A stretch of DNA of 64,000 nt, taken from assembly GCF_000178455.1 (NCBI RefSeq), contig NZ_ADNU01000008.1, positions 43,952 to 107,951 of the forward strand, read 5' to 3'. Below are positions 45,876 to 55,471 of the stretch, piece by piece; the stretch's first letter is position 1; each line of letters begins with the position of its first letter. This DNA is from Brevibacterium mcbrellneri ATCC 49030 (GTDB lineage Bacteria; Actinomycetota; Actinomycetes; Actinomycetales; Brevibacteriaceae). The translations under genes and the position numbers were made by a program. The notes below the pieces were generated by a model. It had not been told where the DNA came from, searched no databases, and worked only from the letters and a program-made list of their open reading frames with translations.

Positions 45876-45914
45876 ACGCGCGGCCGGTTCGCCTAGGCGC
45901 AGGGCCGCGCGTTT
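45874..45914. terminator. Bidirectional terminator between DUF456 and serC
   Basis: Perfect 12-bp arms, AAACGCGCGGCC (45874-45885) and GGCCGCGCGTTT (45903-45914), with a second palindrome CGCCTAGGCG in the loop. The A/T ends give a short T-run on both strands. It overlaps the DUF456 stop and lies six bases beyond the serC stop. Confidence 0.85.
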
Positions 45915-45919
45915 GTCAG

Positions 45920-47047
45920 CTAACGGTTGTCCAGCACGTAATCGATGCACGCAAGGAGTGCTTCGACGTCTTCCGGTGGCACTGACACGAACGTGGCAAT
46001 CCGCAATTGGTTACGTCCCAGTTTGCGGTACGGTTCAACATCGACAACTCCGGAGGCGCGCAAGGTCTTTGCCACCTCGGCGGCGTCCACCGAGTCATCG
46101 AAATCCACGGTGCACACAACGGCGGAACGGTCCTGCACCTCGGTCACAAACGGGGTGGTTTCAGTGCGCTTTTCTGCCCAGTCATACACCAGTTGCGAGG
46201 ATGCGCGGGTGCGTTCGGTAGCCCAGGCCAGGCCGCCCTGGGCGTTGATCCATTCGATCTGTTCGGCCAAGAGCAACAGGGTAGCAACCGCAGGAGTGTT
46301 GTACGTCTGGTTCTTGCGCGAATTGTCGATGGCCGTCACCAGGTCCAGGGAGGCCGGAATCCAGCGACCAGAATCCTTGATTTCCTGTGCGCGCTGGAGG
46401 GCGCGCGGGCTCATGACGGCTACCCACAGGCCACCGTCGGAGCCCATGTTCTTTTGAGGTGCGAAGTAGTAGACATCGGTCTGGGAGAGGCCTACCGGCA
46501 GGCCACCGGCGGCCGAGGTCGCGTCGATGACGACCAGAGCGTCGTCGTCAATGCCGTGGGGGCGGGTGATGGTGGTTGCCACGCCTGTTGAGGTTTCGTT
46601 GTGAGGCCACGCGTACACGTCAACCCCGTCGGTTGCCTGCGGGATAGTCGCAGTGCCTGGCTGGGCGTCAAAAATGACCGAGTCTTCCAGGAACGGGGCT
46701 TGTGCGGTGGCTTTTGCGAACTTGGAACCGAACTCGCCAAACTGCGCGTGAGCTGCACGTGAACGCACCAGGGAGAACGTAGCGACGTCCCAAAAACAGG
46801 TGGACCCACCGTTGCCCAAGACCACTTCGTAGCCTTCGGGGAGTGAAAACAGCTGGTGGAGGCCTTCGCGGACGCGCTTGACCAGGTTCTTCACGGGGGC
46901 TTGGCGGTGCGAGGTGCCCAAAACCGTGCGTCCGGCTTGCATGAGCGCGGTGATCTGTTCGTCGCGGATACGAGCAGGGCCGGCACCAAAGCGGCCATCG
47001 CGGGGAAGCAGTTCAGACGGAATGGGTGCGTAAGTAGTCTCAGTCAC
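45920..47047 (-). CDS. serC: Phosphoserine aminotransferase
   Basis: A class V PLP-dependent aminotransferase of about 375 aa that makes phosphoserine from 3-phosphohydroxypyruvate. The PLP lysine lies in 'YYFAPQKNMGSDGGLW' (about 200). The opening 'PSELLPRDGRFGAGPARIR' and 'TSHRQAPVKNLV' match the actinobacterial SerC type. A longer frame begins at 47137, but GTG at 47047 is seven bases after TACACT and is the likely leaderless start. It is divergent from pdxH, whose product supplies PLP. Confidence 0.9.
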   Translation of the reverse strand: MTETTYAPIPSELLPRDGRFGAGPARIRDEQITALMQAGRTVLGTSHRQAPVKNLVKRVREGLHQLFSLPEGYEVVLGNGGSTCFWDVATFSLVRSRAAHAQFGEFGSKFAKATAQAPFLEDSVIFDAQPGTATIPQATDGVDVYAWPHNETSTGVATTITRPHGIDDDALVVIDATSAAGGLPVGLSQTDVYYFAPQKNMGSDGGLWVAVMSPRALQRAQEIKDSGRWIPASLDLVTAIDNSRKNQTYNTPAVATLLLLAEQIEWINAQGGLAWATERTRASSQLVYDWAEKRTETTPFVTEVQDRSAVVCTVDFDDSVDAAEVAKTLRASGVVDVEPYRKLGRNQLRIATFVSVPPEDVEALLACIDYVLDNR

Positions 47048-47060
47048 ATGTGCAAGTGTA
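47048..47060 (-). promoter_or_regulatory. Leaderless promoter of serC
   Basis: On the minus strand TACACT (47060-47055) is seven bases before the GTG at 47047; there is no ribosome-binding site. Confidence 0.5.
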
Positions 47061-47116
47061 GGGAATGCGGGTAGAGAGAGTGCGGGCGGGTCAAGATGTG
47101 TACTTCTTGCCGGCGG

Positions 47117-47128
47117 TACTATTGGCCT
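47117..47128 (+). promoter_or_regulatory. Leaderless promoter of pdxH
   Basis: TACTAT at 47117-47122 is six bases before the ATG at 47129. The divergent serC and pdxH promoters share 81 bp. Confidence 0.5.
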
Positions 47129-47782
47129 ATGAGCCATCTTGAATCGCTTGCTACGACTCGAACCGAGTACCAGGGAAACTCATCTGATGTGGTAGGTGAG
47201 AACCCGTTTGAACAGTTCAGTCGGTGGTATGAGGAAGTGGCTGAACACGTGCATGAACCCAATGCGATGGTGGTGTCGACTGTCGATGAGGACGGTCCGG
47301 ATTCGCGCATTGTTCTGCTCAAGGAGTTCAGCCCGGAAGGGTTCGTGTTTTTCACTAATTACGACTCGATGAAGGGTCGTCAGATCGCTGAGCACCCACA
47401 CGTGGCGTTGGTTTTTCCGTGGCATGCGGCGCACCGTCAGGTGCGTGTGCGTGGTGTCGCTGAGCGGGTTCCCGCCCAGCAGTCCGATGCGTATTTTGCG
47501 GTGAGGCCACGGGGATCGCAGATCGGGGCGATTGCGTCCCGGCAGTCCCAGCCGGTGGGTAGCCGCGAAGAGTTGGATGAGGCGTATGCCCGCGCCGAGG
47601 CGGCAGCCGGTGCCCCTGTAGTGCGGCCTGACAACTGGGGTGGGTATGTGGTGCGCGCTCACACGTTGGAGTTTTGGCACGGGAGTGAAAGTCGCATGCA
47701 TGACCGTTTTCAGGTGAAGGCTTCTCAGGTGTCGCGTTTGGATGATGCGGCGGCGTGGACGGTGCAACGGCTGTTCCCGTGA
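47129..47782 (+). CDS. pdxH: Pyridoxamine/pyridoxine 5'-phosphate oxidase
   Basis: An FMN-dependent oxidase of about 217 aa making pyridoxal phosphate. FMN-binding segments are 'SRIVLLKEFSPEGFVFFTNY' (about 60-80) and 'HVALVFPWHAAHRQVRVRG' (about 90-110). The substrate region 'RPRGSQIGAIASRQSQP' and the C-terminal 'RMHDRFQ' are also present. The ATG at 47129 gives the normal length, whereas the frame open from 47096 is upstream of the predicted transcript start. It is divergent from serC, a PLP enzyme. Confidence 0.93.
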   Translation: MSHLESLATTRTEYQGNSSDVVGENPFEQFSRWYEEVAEHVHEPNAMVVSTVDEDGPDSRIVLLKEFSPEGFVFFTNYDSMKGRQIAEHPHVALVFPWHAAHRQVRVRGVAERVPAQQSDAYFAVRPRGSQIGAIASRQSQPVGSREELDEAYARAEAAAGAPVVRPDNWGGYVVRAHTLEFWHGSESRMHDRFQVKASQVSRLDDAAAWTVQRLFP

Positions 47783-47889
47783 GTCGCCCAGTAGTTTGGC
47801 AAGTGAAAGATGCCTAGCCATTTATTGGATTGTTAATAGAATGATGAATGGGCCACTGGCCAACTGGACGTCATGAGCTGAGGGGTAAT

Positions 47890-48576
47890 GTGAAGGACCT
47901 GATCGACACCACCGAAATGTACCTCAAGACCATTGTGGAGCTTGAGGAGCAAGGGGTCAGGCCGTTGCGTGCACGTATTGCAGAGCGCCTCGAGCATTCT
48001 GGTCCTACTGTGTCTCAAACAGTTGCGCGTATGGAACGCGACGAACTCTTGATCGTGGATTCGGACAGGAGTCTTGAACTCACAGAATCGGGGCGTGAGT
48101 TGGCTACGTCGGTGATGCGTAAGCACCGGTTGGCTGAGAGGCTCCTGTCTGATGTGATCGGGCTGGATTGGGAACTGGTTCACGACGAAGCGTGTAGGTG
48201 GGAACACGTGATGAGCCAGCAGGTCGAAGAACGCTTGGTGAAAATCCTTCCCACAACGAGCACCAGTCCATATGGCAACCCCATTCCGGGGTTGGAAGAA
48301 CTGGGGCTTGAACCTGAAACTGGGCCACAAGCACGGGCGCTGACCGATGTCGCTACCACTGACAAAGACCTCACTGTGAAGATTCAGTGGCTGGGCGAAC
48401 CACTTCAGGTGGACACGTTTTTGTTGGGGCAGTTCAAGCGCACCGGCGTCGTGCCGGGGGCAGTGGCTTCTCTGCGGGTCAACGGAGAGTACTTGACCTT
48501 GACTGTTGAAGGTGAACCGGAAGTTTTGGACCTGCCACCTGAGACTGCGGACAACGTGTTCGTCACTGTGGTGTGA
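47890..48576 (+). CDS. DtxR/IdeR-family metal-dependent regulator
   Basis: A 228-residue regulator with an N-terminal winged helix ('EMYLKTIVELEEQGV', 'LEHSGPTVSQTVARMERDEL'). A metal-binding dimerisation domain follows (His/Cys/Glu in 'HRLAERLLSDVIGLDWELVH' and 'EACRWEHVMS', about 78-108), then a C-terminal SH3/FeoA-like domain. This three-domain plan fits DtxR/IdeR rather than MntR. It probably represses iron-uptake genes; none is next to it. GTG at 47890 follows GAGGGG. Its stop overlaps the convergent carboxylase gene by 14 bp. TAGAAT at 47837-47842 is a possible -10. Confidence 0.9.
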   Translation: MKDLIDTTEMYLKTIVELEEQGVRPLRARIAERLEHSGPTVSQTVARMERDELLIVDSDRSLELTESGRELATSVMRKHRLAERLLSDVIGLDWELVHDEACRWEHVMSQQVEERLVKILPTTSTSPYGNPIPGLEELGLEPETGPQARALTDVATTDKDLTVKIQWLGEPLQVDTFLLGQFKRTGVVPGAVASLRVNGEYLTLTVEGEPEVLDLPPETADNVFVTVV

Positions 48577-51500
48577 TGAGCGACGCGATCCATTCGCGCG
48601 TGTGCACCGGGTCAATCACATCGTCAATATCAAAGACTTCAGCGGCTGAAAGCGCCCTGCCTTGAGCGTACAGTTCGTCAAGGAGTCGCGAATAGAGTTG
48701 TTCGCGTTCTTCGCCTTCTACTTGCGCAAGCTCTTTTGCGTACCCCAGTCGCACAGCACCCTCTAAGCCCATGGGTCCCATTTCGCCTGCAGGCCATGCG
48801 ATGCAGAAATCGGTAGCGTGCAGGTATCCCATGGTCATTGCCATGGCTCCAAGGCCATACGCCTTGCGGATGATTACTACACCTGTGCTGCCTGTGAAAT
48901 GCGCGCCTGCAACGAACAAGTCACCAAAAGCGCGCATGCCAGGTTCTTTTTCTGCCTCCGGTCCCACAATAAAACCAGGGGTGTCGACAAAGCTGATGAG
49001 TGGGAGGCCCAGGTTCTCAACACACGCAATGTGCTGGGCGAAAGACCTGGCTGCATCAACATCGATCGCCCCGCCTAAATGGTGGTTGTTGTTGGCGATA
49101 AATCCGAAACTGTGCCCGTGAACCCGCATGAAACCAACAATTGCACCAGAAGCGTAGTCAGTACGGAGTTCAAGAAACGTGCCGTCGTCGGCCACGTTTG
49201 TGATCACGTCACGCATATCAAACGCGCGGAGGCGATCAGCCGGAACAGTGTTTTGGGGTTCACCAGTGTGTTCGTATTCAATGACATGCTGAGACAGCCC
49301 CAGGACCTCTTGAACGGCTTTCACGGCCGCTTGATCGTCTGGAACAACAATGTCAACGGCCCCTGAACGGCGGTGCACCGCCGTGGGACCTACTTCGCTG
49401 ACGTCAAACGTGCCCAGTCCACCTCCTGCGATCATCTGAGGACCGCCCATCCCAATGTTCGCGTCTTCGTGCGCAATGATGATGTCGCACACTCCTGCGA
49501 GAGCCGCGTTGCCGGCGAATGTGCGGCCGGCTGCGACCGCAATAAGCGGGACCACACCTCGGAGGCGTGCCAGGGCGGCAAACGTGGAAACGTTGAGCTG
49601 GGTTCCTGGTGCAATATCGGTGTCACCGGGCCTGCCTCCGCCACCTTCGACGAAGAACACAACGGGGAGTTTCTTCCGGTGAGCCAGTTCAAGAAGCCGG
49701 TCAGTTTTGGCGTGGTTGCGTGCTCCCTGGGTTCCAGCAAGCACCATGTACTCATAGCTCATGATGACAGCGCTGACCGGGCCCGAGGTCGTTTTTACCT
49801 GTCCGATTCCGCCCACCAGTCCGTCGGCGGGCGTCTTAGTAATCAATTCTTCGAGGCTTCGTCGCTTACGCTGTGCTGCGATTGCCAGTGCCCCGTATTC
49901 GACAAATGTTCCTGGAACTATCAGATCGGCCAGATTTTCGCGGGCGGTGCGGCGGTTCTGTCCGTGACGTTTGACGACCGCTTCTGGGCGGGCTTCGTCG
50001 TGTGTGACAGCGTGGCGGTCATTCACTTCTTGAATACCGGGGTGCGGCTGGCTGGTCGCTCGTGTGGCATTGTCATGCGCCACGTTTGCGCCCTGAACAA
50101 TCCACAGTGGTTGCCCCTTCACGACCGTGTCTCCCACGTTCACAAGTGGGCGGGCGTTGACGTGCGGGGGTGCCACAATGGGGTGATGCATTTTGAGGGC
50201 TTCAATGAGCCCAAGTTCGCCTTCATTGGGTTCAAGCGAAACCACAGTTCCCGAAACCGGGGCCAGGATAGCTTCTTCACCGTCTGCAAGATCTGTAGGG
50301 ACGCTGTGCTCGTCGGCTTCGACTAAGGCTTCCGGGGTAGCTTCGACGATGCGTGCAAACTGGGTGTCGATTGTCGATGTCGTGGCGTCTACGGCGTAGG
50401 GGAGAAGAGCCTGTAAGAAGCTCACATTGGTATTGACTCCACGAACCTGTGTGCGGGCGAGCGCTTTCTTGCAATTGCTGAGCGCGGAGTCAAGATCGTG
50501 GCCCGTGCAGATCACTTTTGCTACAAGCGAGTCATAGGCCGTGCCAACTTCTGTGCCTGAACGAATCCAGGTGTCGACGCGGACTCCAGCATCGTGCGGT
50601 GCGTCAAAGGTATCGACAGTCCCCGTCATGGGAACGATGTCGCCATCTTCTGTAAACCGTTCCGCACATACTCGCGCCTGCACCGCAACTCTTTGAGAAG
50701 GAGTAGGCGAGATTTCTACACCAGTACCCATCGCCTCGTGCAGCTGGAGTTCAACCAGGTCGAGTCCTGTTACGCACTCTGTGACCGTGTGCTCAACTTG
50801 GATGCGGGGGTTGACCTCCATGAGATACCAGCCGGAATCTGTGACCAGGAATTCGACGGTTGCAAGGGATGTGTAATTGACGTGTTCAAGAAGAGTGCGG
50901 GCGGCGTCGTGAAGTTCTTTACGCACGTTCTCTGCGAGCATTGCTGGGGCAATCTCAATGACCTTTTGGCGTCGACGCTGCAGGGAACAGTCCCTGTCGC
51001 CCAGAATGTGTACGCCTGTAGACGCGCCAAGAGCCTGCGCCTCAACGTGGCGTGCATTCTGAACCCACTGTTCAGCAAAAACTCTGTCGTCACCGAACCC
51101 CACGCGAGCTTCATGCGCGCATTGCGAAAGGGCTTGAACCACGTCATTGTGGTTCGTCACGACGCGAATGCCACGGCCCCCACCGCCAGCTACGGCCTTA
51201 ATCGCTATTCCATCTGGCGATTCTTCGAGGAGCTGAACCGCTTGGGCAACCCCGGCATCACCACTCAATAGACCCGTGGACTGGGTGACTGAGATGCCCA
51301 GTGTGTTCGCCAGCGACTTCGTTCGTTCCTTGTCTCCGACAGCTTCAAGCGCCTGCGGTGTTGGTCCAACAAAAGTTAGGCCGCGATCACGTACCTTGCG
51401 GGCGAACTCAGCGGATTCGGCAAAGAAGCCATAGCCCGGGTGAACAAGAGTTGCTCCGTTCTTCACCCCAGCATCGAGGATAGCCTCGGCGTCCAAGTAG

Positions 51501-51658
51501 CTAAGAATTTCCACGGCGGTATCGCATGCGTCGACATGCAAACTGGTGACATCTTCAGGGGTGTACACGCCCACCGTTGGTATCCCCATGAGTCGAGCAG
51601 TGGAAGCAATTCGCACCGCAATTTCGCCACGGTTAGCAATGAGCAGAGTGTGTGTCAT
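48563..51658 (-). CDS. Single-chain biotin-dependent acyl-CoA carboxylase (BC-BCCP-CT)
   Basis: A 1031-residue polypeptide with all parts of a biotin carboxylase. The N-terminal biotin carboxylase (about 1-440) has 'LLIANRGEIAVRI', the ATP loop 'AVAGGGGRGIRVV' and 'EVNPRIQVEHTVTE'. The biotin carrier domain (about 456-525) has the biotinyl Lys in 'IEALKMHHP' (EALKM instead of EAMKM, about 489). The carboxyltransferase (about 545-1031) has both halves ('FVEGGGGRPGDTD', 'FVDTPGFIVGPEAEK'). Most actinobacterial carboxylases are split, but long single-chain forms exist. Context suggests an acyl-CoA substrate. It overlaps the synthetase gene by one base (TGATG). Confidence 0.9.
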   Translation of the reverse strand: MTHTLLIANRGEIAVRIASTARLMGIPTVGVYTPEDVTSLHVDACDTAVEILSYLDAEAILDAGVKNGATLVHPGYGFFAESAEFARKVRDRGLTFVGPTPQALEAVGDKERTKSLANTLGISVTQSTGLLSGDAGVAQAVQLLEESPDGIAIKAVAGGGGRGIRVVTNHNDVVQALSQCAHEARVGFGDDRVFAEQWVQNARHVEAQALGASTGVHILGDRDCSLQRRRQKVIEIAPAMLAENVRKELHDAARTLLEHVNYTSLATVEFLVTDSGWYLMEVNPRIQVEHTVTECVTGLDLVELQLHEAMGTGVEISPTPSQRVAVQARVCAERFTEDGDIVPMTGTVDTFDAPHDAGVRVDTWIRSGTEVGTAYDSLVAKVICTGHDLDSALSNCKKALARTQVRGVNTNVSFLQALLPYAVDATTSTIDTQFARIVEATPEALVEADEHSVPTDLADGEEAILAPVSGTVVSLEPNEGELGLIEALKMHHPIVAPPHVNARPLVNVGDTVVKGQPLWIVQGANVAHDNATRATSQPHPGIQEVNDRHAVTHDEARPEAVVKRHGQNRRTARENLADLIVPGTFVEYGALAIAAQRKRRSLEELITKTPADGLVGGIGQVKTTSGPVSAVIMSYEYMVLAGTQGARNHAKTDRLLELAHRKKLPVVFFVEGGGGRPGDTDIAPGTQLNVSTFAALARLRGVVPLIAVAAGRTFAGNAALAGVCDIIIAHEDANIGMGGPQMIAGGGLGTFDVSEVGPTAVHRRSGAVDIVVPDDQAAVKAVQEVLGLSQHVIEYEHTGEPQNTVPADRLRAFDMRDVITNVADDGTFLELRTDYASGAIVGFMRVHGHSFGFIANNNHHLGGAIDVDAARSFAQHIACVENLGLPLISFVDTPGFIVGPEAEKEPGMRAFGDLFVAGAHFTGSTGVVIIRKAYGLGAMAMTMGYLHATDFCIAWPAGEMGPMGLEGAVRLGYAKELAQVEGEEREQLYSRLLDELYAQGRALSAAEVFDIDDVIDPVHTREWIASLITPQ

Positions 51659-53340
51659 CAGTCCTCTTGGTTAAGTGCGGCTACAAGGTCGACTTTTCTG
51701 ATCTTGCCGGTCGCGGTCATCGGCATCGCTTCTACGAAGGTGATTTCTGGAATCTTGTATTCCGCGATGTTTGTGTGTGCCCACTCAGTAAGTTCATCTG
51801 CTGTGATCTGCGAGCCTTCTGCGCGCACAATGAATGCGACGGGAACCTGTCCGCGTTTGTTGTCTTCGCGTGGTGCAACTGCAACACTGCCGACCTCAGG
51901 GTGTTGCTTAAAGAACGACTCCAGTTCAGCAGGGAACACACTCATTCCGTTGACCTTGATCATTTCTTTTGTGCGAGCAAGGTAAGTCAGCCCACCGTGA
52001 TCATCAAAACGACCCGTGTCACCAGTGAGCAACCACCCTTCAATAAGACTGTCTTCAGTTGCTTCGGGGCGGTTGAAATACCTGGTGAGAACCGAAGGCG
52101 AATGGACCAAAATCTGACCGATTTCGCCAAGCTTGACCGGTTTGAGATCGTGATCGACAACAACAATCTGGGTTCCCGGCACGGGGTAGCCCGTGTAGAT
52201 CGGTTCGGCCTGGAGATCTTGGTTGTTTTCGTGAAGTCCAAACGTGGACGTGTCCATCGTGTGGGTTTCGGTCATTCCGTATGAAGCCTCACACAATAGT
52301 GAACCAGTAGCTTTCATCCACTGTTCGCGTAGATCAACCGTGAGCTTGCGGACGAACGACACCGCTAGCACCTGGTCAAGGACGAGTGAACGTGATGCCA
52401 CGTCTTTAGCGAGCAACTCATAGTAGACATCTGCCGGAGCCACCATGAACGTGACTTTCTGATCTTCGAGCAGTTCCAGCACAGCATCAGGGTGATAGCG
52501 AGTCAGCAGGACAACGGTCGACCCGTCGACCAGCGGGTTGAGGATGCCGGCGTTTTCTCCAGCGATCCAAAAGATGGGTAGGAAACAGAGGTAGACCTCG
52601 GGCTTATCACCCGGGCGCATTCCACGCACAGCCAGCGTACTCAGTGCGGTATACACCATGTGTTCGTGAGTGTGCTCGCACCCTTTTGGTAGTCCAGTGG
52701 TGCCACCCGTGTAGTTGAGAGCGGCCAGCGAAGCTGGGTCGACCTCGGGACGCTGCGCAAGCGGGGCAGTGCTCGTGATCTCCTGCCAGTCCGCGCTCAC
52801 TTCTTCACGCTCAAATGGGGCGCGGGGCTGAGGTGTTGCCGTCAGCGTGTCACTCAACCGGGTGTAGGCAACATGAGGAACAGAATCGAGGTCGGCGCGG
52901 CTCGCTTCGACAACCTCGCGCAGTTCCTCTTGGGCAACAACAACTTTGGGTGACGAATCGTTGATTTCGTACGTGAAATCGCTGGCGCGGAACATGGGGT
53001 TCACTGGGACTAGCACCGCACCCAGGCGCATGATCGCAACAAAAAGAATGAGGTACTGAGGGCAGTTGCCCATGTACATGGCAACCCGGTCACCCGTGTT
53101 GACCCCGTGTAAGCGCAACCATTCAGCAGCACGGTCAGCTAGATTGTCCAGTTCCGAGTATGTAATGTCGCGGCCGTAAAAATGCACCGCTGTGGTTTCG
53201 GGGCGTGTGAGTGCCCAATGCGCTACCCAGGTTGCAACGGTTCCGTCAACAGAATCGATCTGCGACTGAGTTTCAGCGGGGCGGTTACGGAGCTCCTCAA
53301 GTTCACGAGCAGCCGATTCCCACAGCGGTGCATACGACAT
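51658..53340 (-). CDS. Acyl-CoA synthetase (AMP-binding, ANL superfamily)
   Basis: A 560-residue adenylate-forming ligase. The P-loop-like A3 motif is 'LNYTGGTTGLPKGCEHTH' (about 205), A5 is 'ASYGMTETHT' (about 347), A7 is 'WLLTGDTGRFDDHG' and A10 has the catalytic Lys in 'TATGKIRKVDL' near the end. It activates a carboxylic acid to its CoA thioester through an acyl-adenylate. Chain length is not evident. It lies between the acyl-CoA dehydrogenase (8-bp gap) and the carboxylase (1-nt overlap), so it belongs to the same operon. Confidence 0.88.
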   Translation of the reverse strand: MSYAPLWESAARELEELRNRPAETQSQIDSVDGTVATWVAHWALTRPETTAVHFYGRDITYSELDNLADRAAEWLRLHGVNTGDRVAMYMGNCPQYLILFVAIMRLGAVLVPVNPMFRASDFTYEINDSSPKVVVAQEELREVVEASRADLDSVPHVAYTRLSDTLTATPQPRAPFEREEVSADWQEITSTAPLAQRPEVDPASLAALNYTGGTTGLPKGCEHTHEHMVYTALSTLAVRGMRPGDKPEVYLCFLPIFWIAGENAGILNPLVDGSTVVLLTRYHPDAVLELLEDQKVTFMVAPADVYYELLAKDVASRSLVLDQVLAVSFVRKLTVDLREQWMKATGSLLCEASYGMTETHTMDTSTFGLHENNQDLQAEPIYTGYPVPGTQIVVVDHDLKPVKLGEIGQILVHSPSVLTRYFNRPEATEDSLIEGWLLTGDTGRFDDHGGLTYLARTKEMIKVNGMSVFPAELESFFKQHPEVGSVAVAPREDNKRGQVPVAFIVRAEGSQITADELTEWAHTNIAEYKIPEITFVEAMPMTATGKIRKVDLVAALNQED

Positions 53341-53348
53341 GATTTCCT

Positions 53349-54551
53349 CTACTTCCGGTACTTCTTGAGTTCGTGGCGGGCAATGGTCATCTTGTGAACC
53401 TCGTCTGGTCCATCAGCAAGGCGCAGGGTACGCATGTGCGCGTACATCGAAGCCAGCGGGAAGTCGTTCGTGACACCGCCACCTCCGTGCACCTGGATCG
53501 CACGGTCAATGACCTTCAACGCCATGACAGGGGCTGCGACCTTAATTTCTGAAATGAGCGTGCGCGCCACCTTGTTGCCCACCGTGTCCATGAGGTGAGC
53601 CGCGTGCAAGGTCAGCAGGCGAGCCTGGTCGATCTCAATACGCGACTCAGCGATCCAGTCCTGAATGTTCGCGCGCTGCGACAGCTTCTGACCAAAGGTC
53701 ACGCGCTCTTCTGCACGCTTACACATGAGTTCCAGCGCACGTTCGGCACATCCAATCGCACGCATGCAGTGGTGGATACGGCCGGGTCCCAGGCGGGCCT
53801 GACTGATCGCGAACCCTTCGCCCTCGCCCTTAAGAACATCCTTAGCCGGCACGCGCACCTGGTCGAAAATGACCTCGGCGTGGCCCTCACGGTCGTCATA
53901 CCCAAACACGGGCAGGTTGCGCACAATGGTGACGCCGGGAGCGTCAGCTGGCACCACCATCATGGACTGCTGGCGGTGAGTGTCAGCGTTAGGGTCGGTC
54001 TTGCCCATCACGATGAACACGCCCAGGTTGGGGTGCATTGCGTTAGACGCGAACCACTTGCGCCCGTCCAGAATGTACTCGTCGCCGTCCTTCTTCATGA
54101 GCAACTCGATGTTGGTCGCATCCGAGCTGGCCACGGCAGGCTCAGTCATCGCGAAAGCCGAAGCCATGGTCCCGTCAAGCAGGGGCTTGAGGTACTTTTC
54201 CTTGTGCTCATCGGTTCCGAACAGCGTGAACACTTCCATGTTCCCGGTGTCAGGAGCGTTACAGTTGATCGCTTCAGGCGCGATCTCAATCGAACGGCCG
54301 GTGATTTCGGCCAGCGGCGCGTACTCTGAGTTGGTTAAGCCCGGGCCCCACTCTGGGTGTGGGTGGAACAGGTTCCACAGGCCCTGCGACTTTGCTTCTG
54401 CCTTGAGGTCCTCCAGAACCTGCGGCATGCCGTGCGGGCCCACTTCGCGCATCTGTTCGTGGTACACCGGTTCGGCCGGGTACACGAATTCGTCCATAAA
54501 CGCGTTGAGGCGTCCTTCGTAGTCTTTTCCACGTTCCGTCTGTTCAAACAT
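53349..54551 (-). CDS. Acyl-CoA dehydrogenase
   Basis: A flavoprotein of 400 aa that introduces the alpha-beta double bond in acyl-CoA. FAD/substrate segments include 'FAMTEPAVASSDATNIEL' (about 135), 'RKWFASNAMHPNLGVFIVMG' (about 160) and 'QVHGGGGVTNDFPLASMYAH' (about 350). The ending 'LADGPDEVHKMTIARHELKK' is typical of the ACAD10/11-like subgroup, some of which act on branched or hydroxy-acid CoA esters. AAGGAG precedes the ATG. The SDR gene ends three bases upstream. Confidence 0.9.
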   Translation of the reverse strand: MFEQTERGKDYEGRLNAFMDEFVYPAEPVYHEQMREVGPHGMPQVLEDLKAEAKSQGLWNLFHPHPEWGPGLTNSEYAPLAEITGRSIEIAPEAINCNAPDTGNMEVFTLFGTDEHKEKYLKPLLDGTMASAFAMTEPAVASSDATNIELLMKKDGDEYILDGRKWFASNAMHPNLGVFIVMGKTDPNADTHRQQSMMVVPADAPGVTIVRNLPVFGYDDREGHAEVIFDQVRVPAKDVLKGEGEGFAISQARLGPGRIHHCMRAIGCAERALELMCKRAEERVTFGQKLSQRANIQDWIAESRIEIDQARLLTLHAAHLMDTVGNKVARTLISEIKVAAPVMALKVIDRAIQVHGGGGVTNDFPLASMYAHMRTLRLADGPDEVHKMTIARHELKKYRK

Positions 54552-54554
54552 GTT

Positions 54555-55355
54555 TTACTCCTTGTGTTGGTTGGTGAGGGTGGTTTGGTAACGCTGCATT
54601 CCGGAAATCCAACGCTGGTAGTCGGACCCCTTCATGCGGTACATATCGAGAACTTCAGGGTGGGGGAGCACTAAGAATTCGTTGTTCTCGACCCCGTCGA
54701 GCACAATCTGTGCCACGTGCTGCGGTTCGTGGACCGGCCCGGCTTGTGTCACGGCCGCGGCTGCGACTTTTTCCGTGACATTCTGCGCGGTTGTGCCTGC
54801 TTGCAACATTGCGGTGTTGACTCCCATGGGGCACACGCACGTGACGTTGATGCCGTCACCGCCGTAAGTGATGGCCAGCCATTCGGCGAATCCAACCGCC
54901 GCGTGTTTAGTCACGGAGTATTCCGCCTGCCCCAGTTGGGTGAGAAGGCCCGCCGCCGAGGCCGTCGACACAAAGTGCCCCCGTCCCCTTTCCTGCCAGC
55001 CAGGTATCAGGAGTTTGGCGGCGCGGATGTGCGCTCGCAGGTTCACGTCGATGGCCGTGTCCCACGTTTCCTCGTCGCCGAGCCCAGACTGCCCCATGAT
55101 TCCTGCGTTTGCGAAGAACAGGTCGACGGGGCCGTATTTTTTTTCGGTTTCAGCGATGAGCGCTTCGATTCCGGCGACTGTTGACACGTCGCCCTGCCAA
55201 CCGTGGCAGCCTAACTTTTCTGCCACCTCGGTTACCGCCTCGGCGGCATCCGCCACAACCACGCGGGCACCTCGGCTGACGAGCTCCGCGGCCAGGGCCT
55301 GCCCAATTCCGCCGGCGCCCCCGGTGACGACTGCTACGTTTCCGTTCACTTCCAT
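54555..55355 (-). CDS. Short-chain dehydrogenase in the acyl-CoA operon
   Basis: An SDR of about 266 aa. The cofactor motif is 'VVTGGAGGIGQALAAEL' (about 8-24), Asp in 'VVVADAA' favours NAD, 'NAGIMGQS' is near 85, and the active site is 'YSVTKHAAVGFAEWL' (about 150). The frame opens at 55499, but the ATG at 55355 follows GAGGAGA and starts right before the Rossmann fold. It is first in the operon with acyl-CoA dehydrogenase, synthetase and carboxylase, and could oxidise a hydroxyacyl intermediate. Confidence 0.87.
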   Translation of the reverse strand: MEVNGNVAVVTGGAGGIGQALAAELVSRGARVVVADAAEAVTEVAEKLGCHGWQGDVSTVAGIEALIAETEKKYGPVDLFFANAGIMGQSGLGDEETWDTAIDVNLRAHIRAAKLLIPGWQERGRGHFVSTASAAGLLTQLGQAEYSVTKHAAVGFAEWLAITYGGDGINVTCVCPMGVNTAMLQAGTTAQNVTEKVAAAAVTQAGPVHEPQHVAQIVLDGVENNEFLVLPHPEVLDMYRMKGSDYQRWISGMQRYQTTLTNQHKE

Positions 55356-55399
55356 GTGATCTCCTCTTCGAGCCCAATGAAGTTTATAAAACATCTTCA

Positions 55400-55415
55400 C
55401 CGATCGATCGCTCGG
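55400..55415. promoter_or_regulatory. Near-palindromic operator candidate CCGATCGATCGCTCGG
   Basis: A 16-bp imperfect palindrome (14 of 16 positions symmetric) in the divergent region between the SDR operon and the synthetase gene at 55472. It shares the half-site ACCGATCG with a second palindrome upstream of the MHS transporter gene, suggesting one regulator, probably TetR-type, controls both. Confidence 0.5.
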
Positions 55416-55471
55416 GAGCAAATGTTGTTTTAGTATGTGAGTACGTAACCGCCATGTTTCAAAGGAGAATC

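Noticed and set aside
49373..50326. Open frame of 317 codons antisense to the carboxylase gene
   Set aside because: The opposite strand encodes clear BC, BCCP and CT motifs; the antisense product shows no family features.
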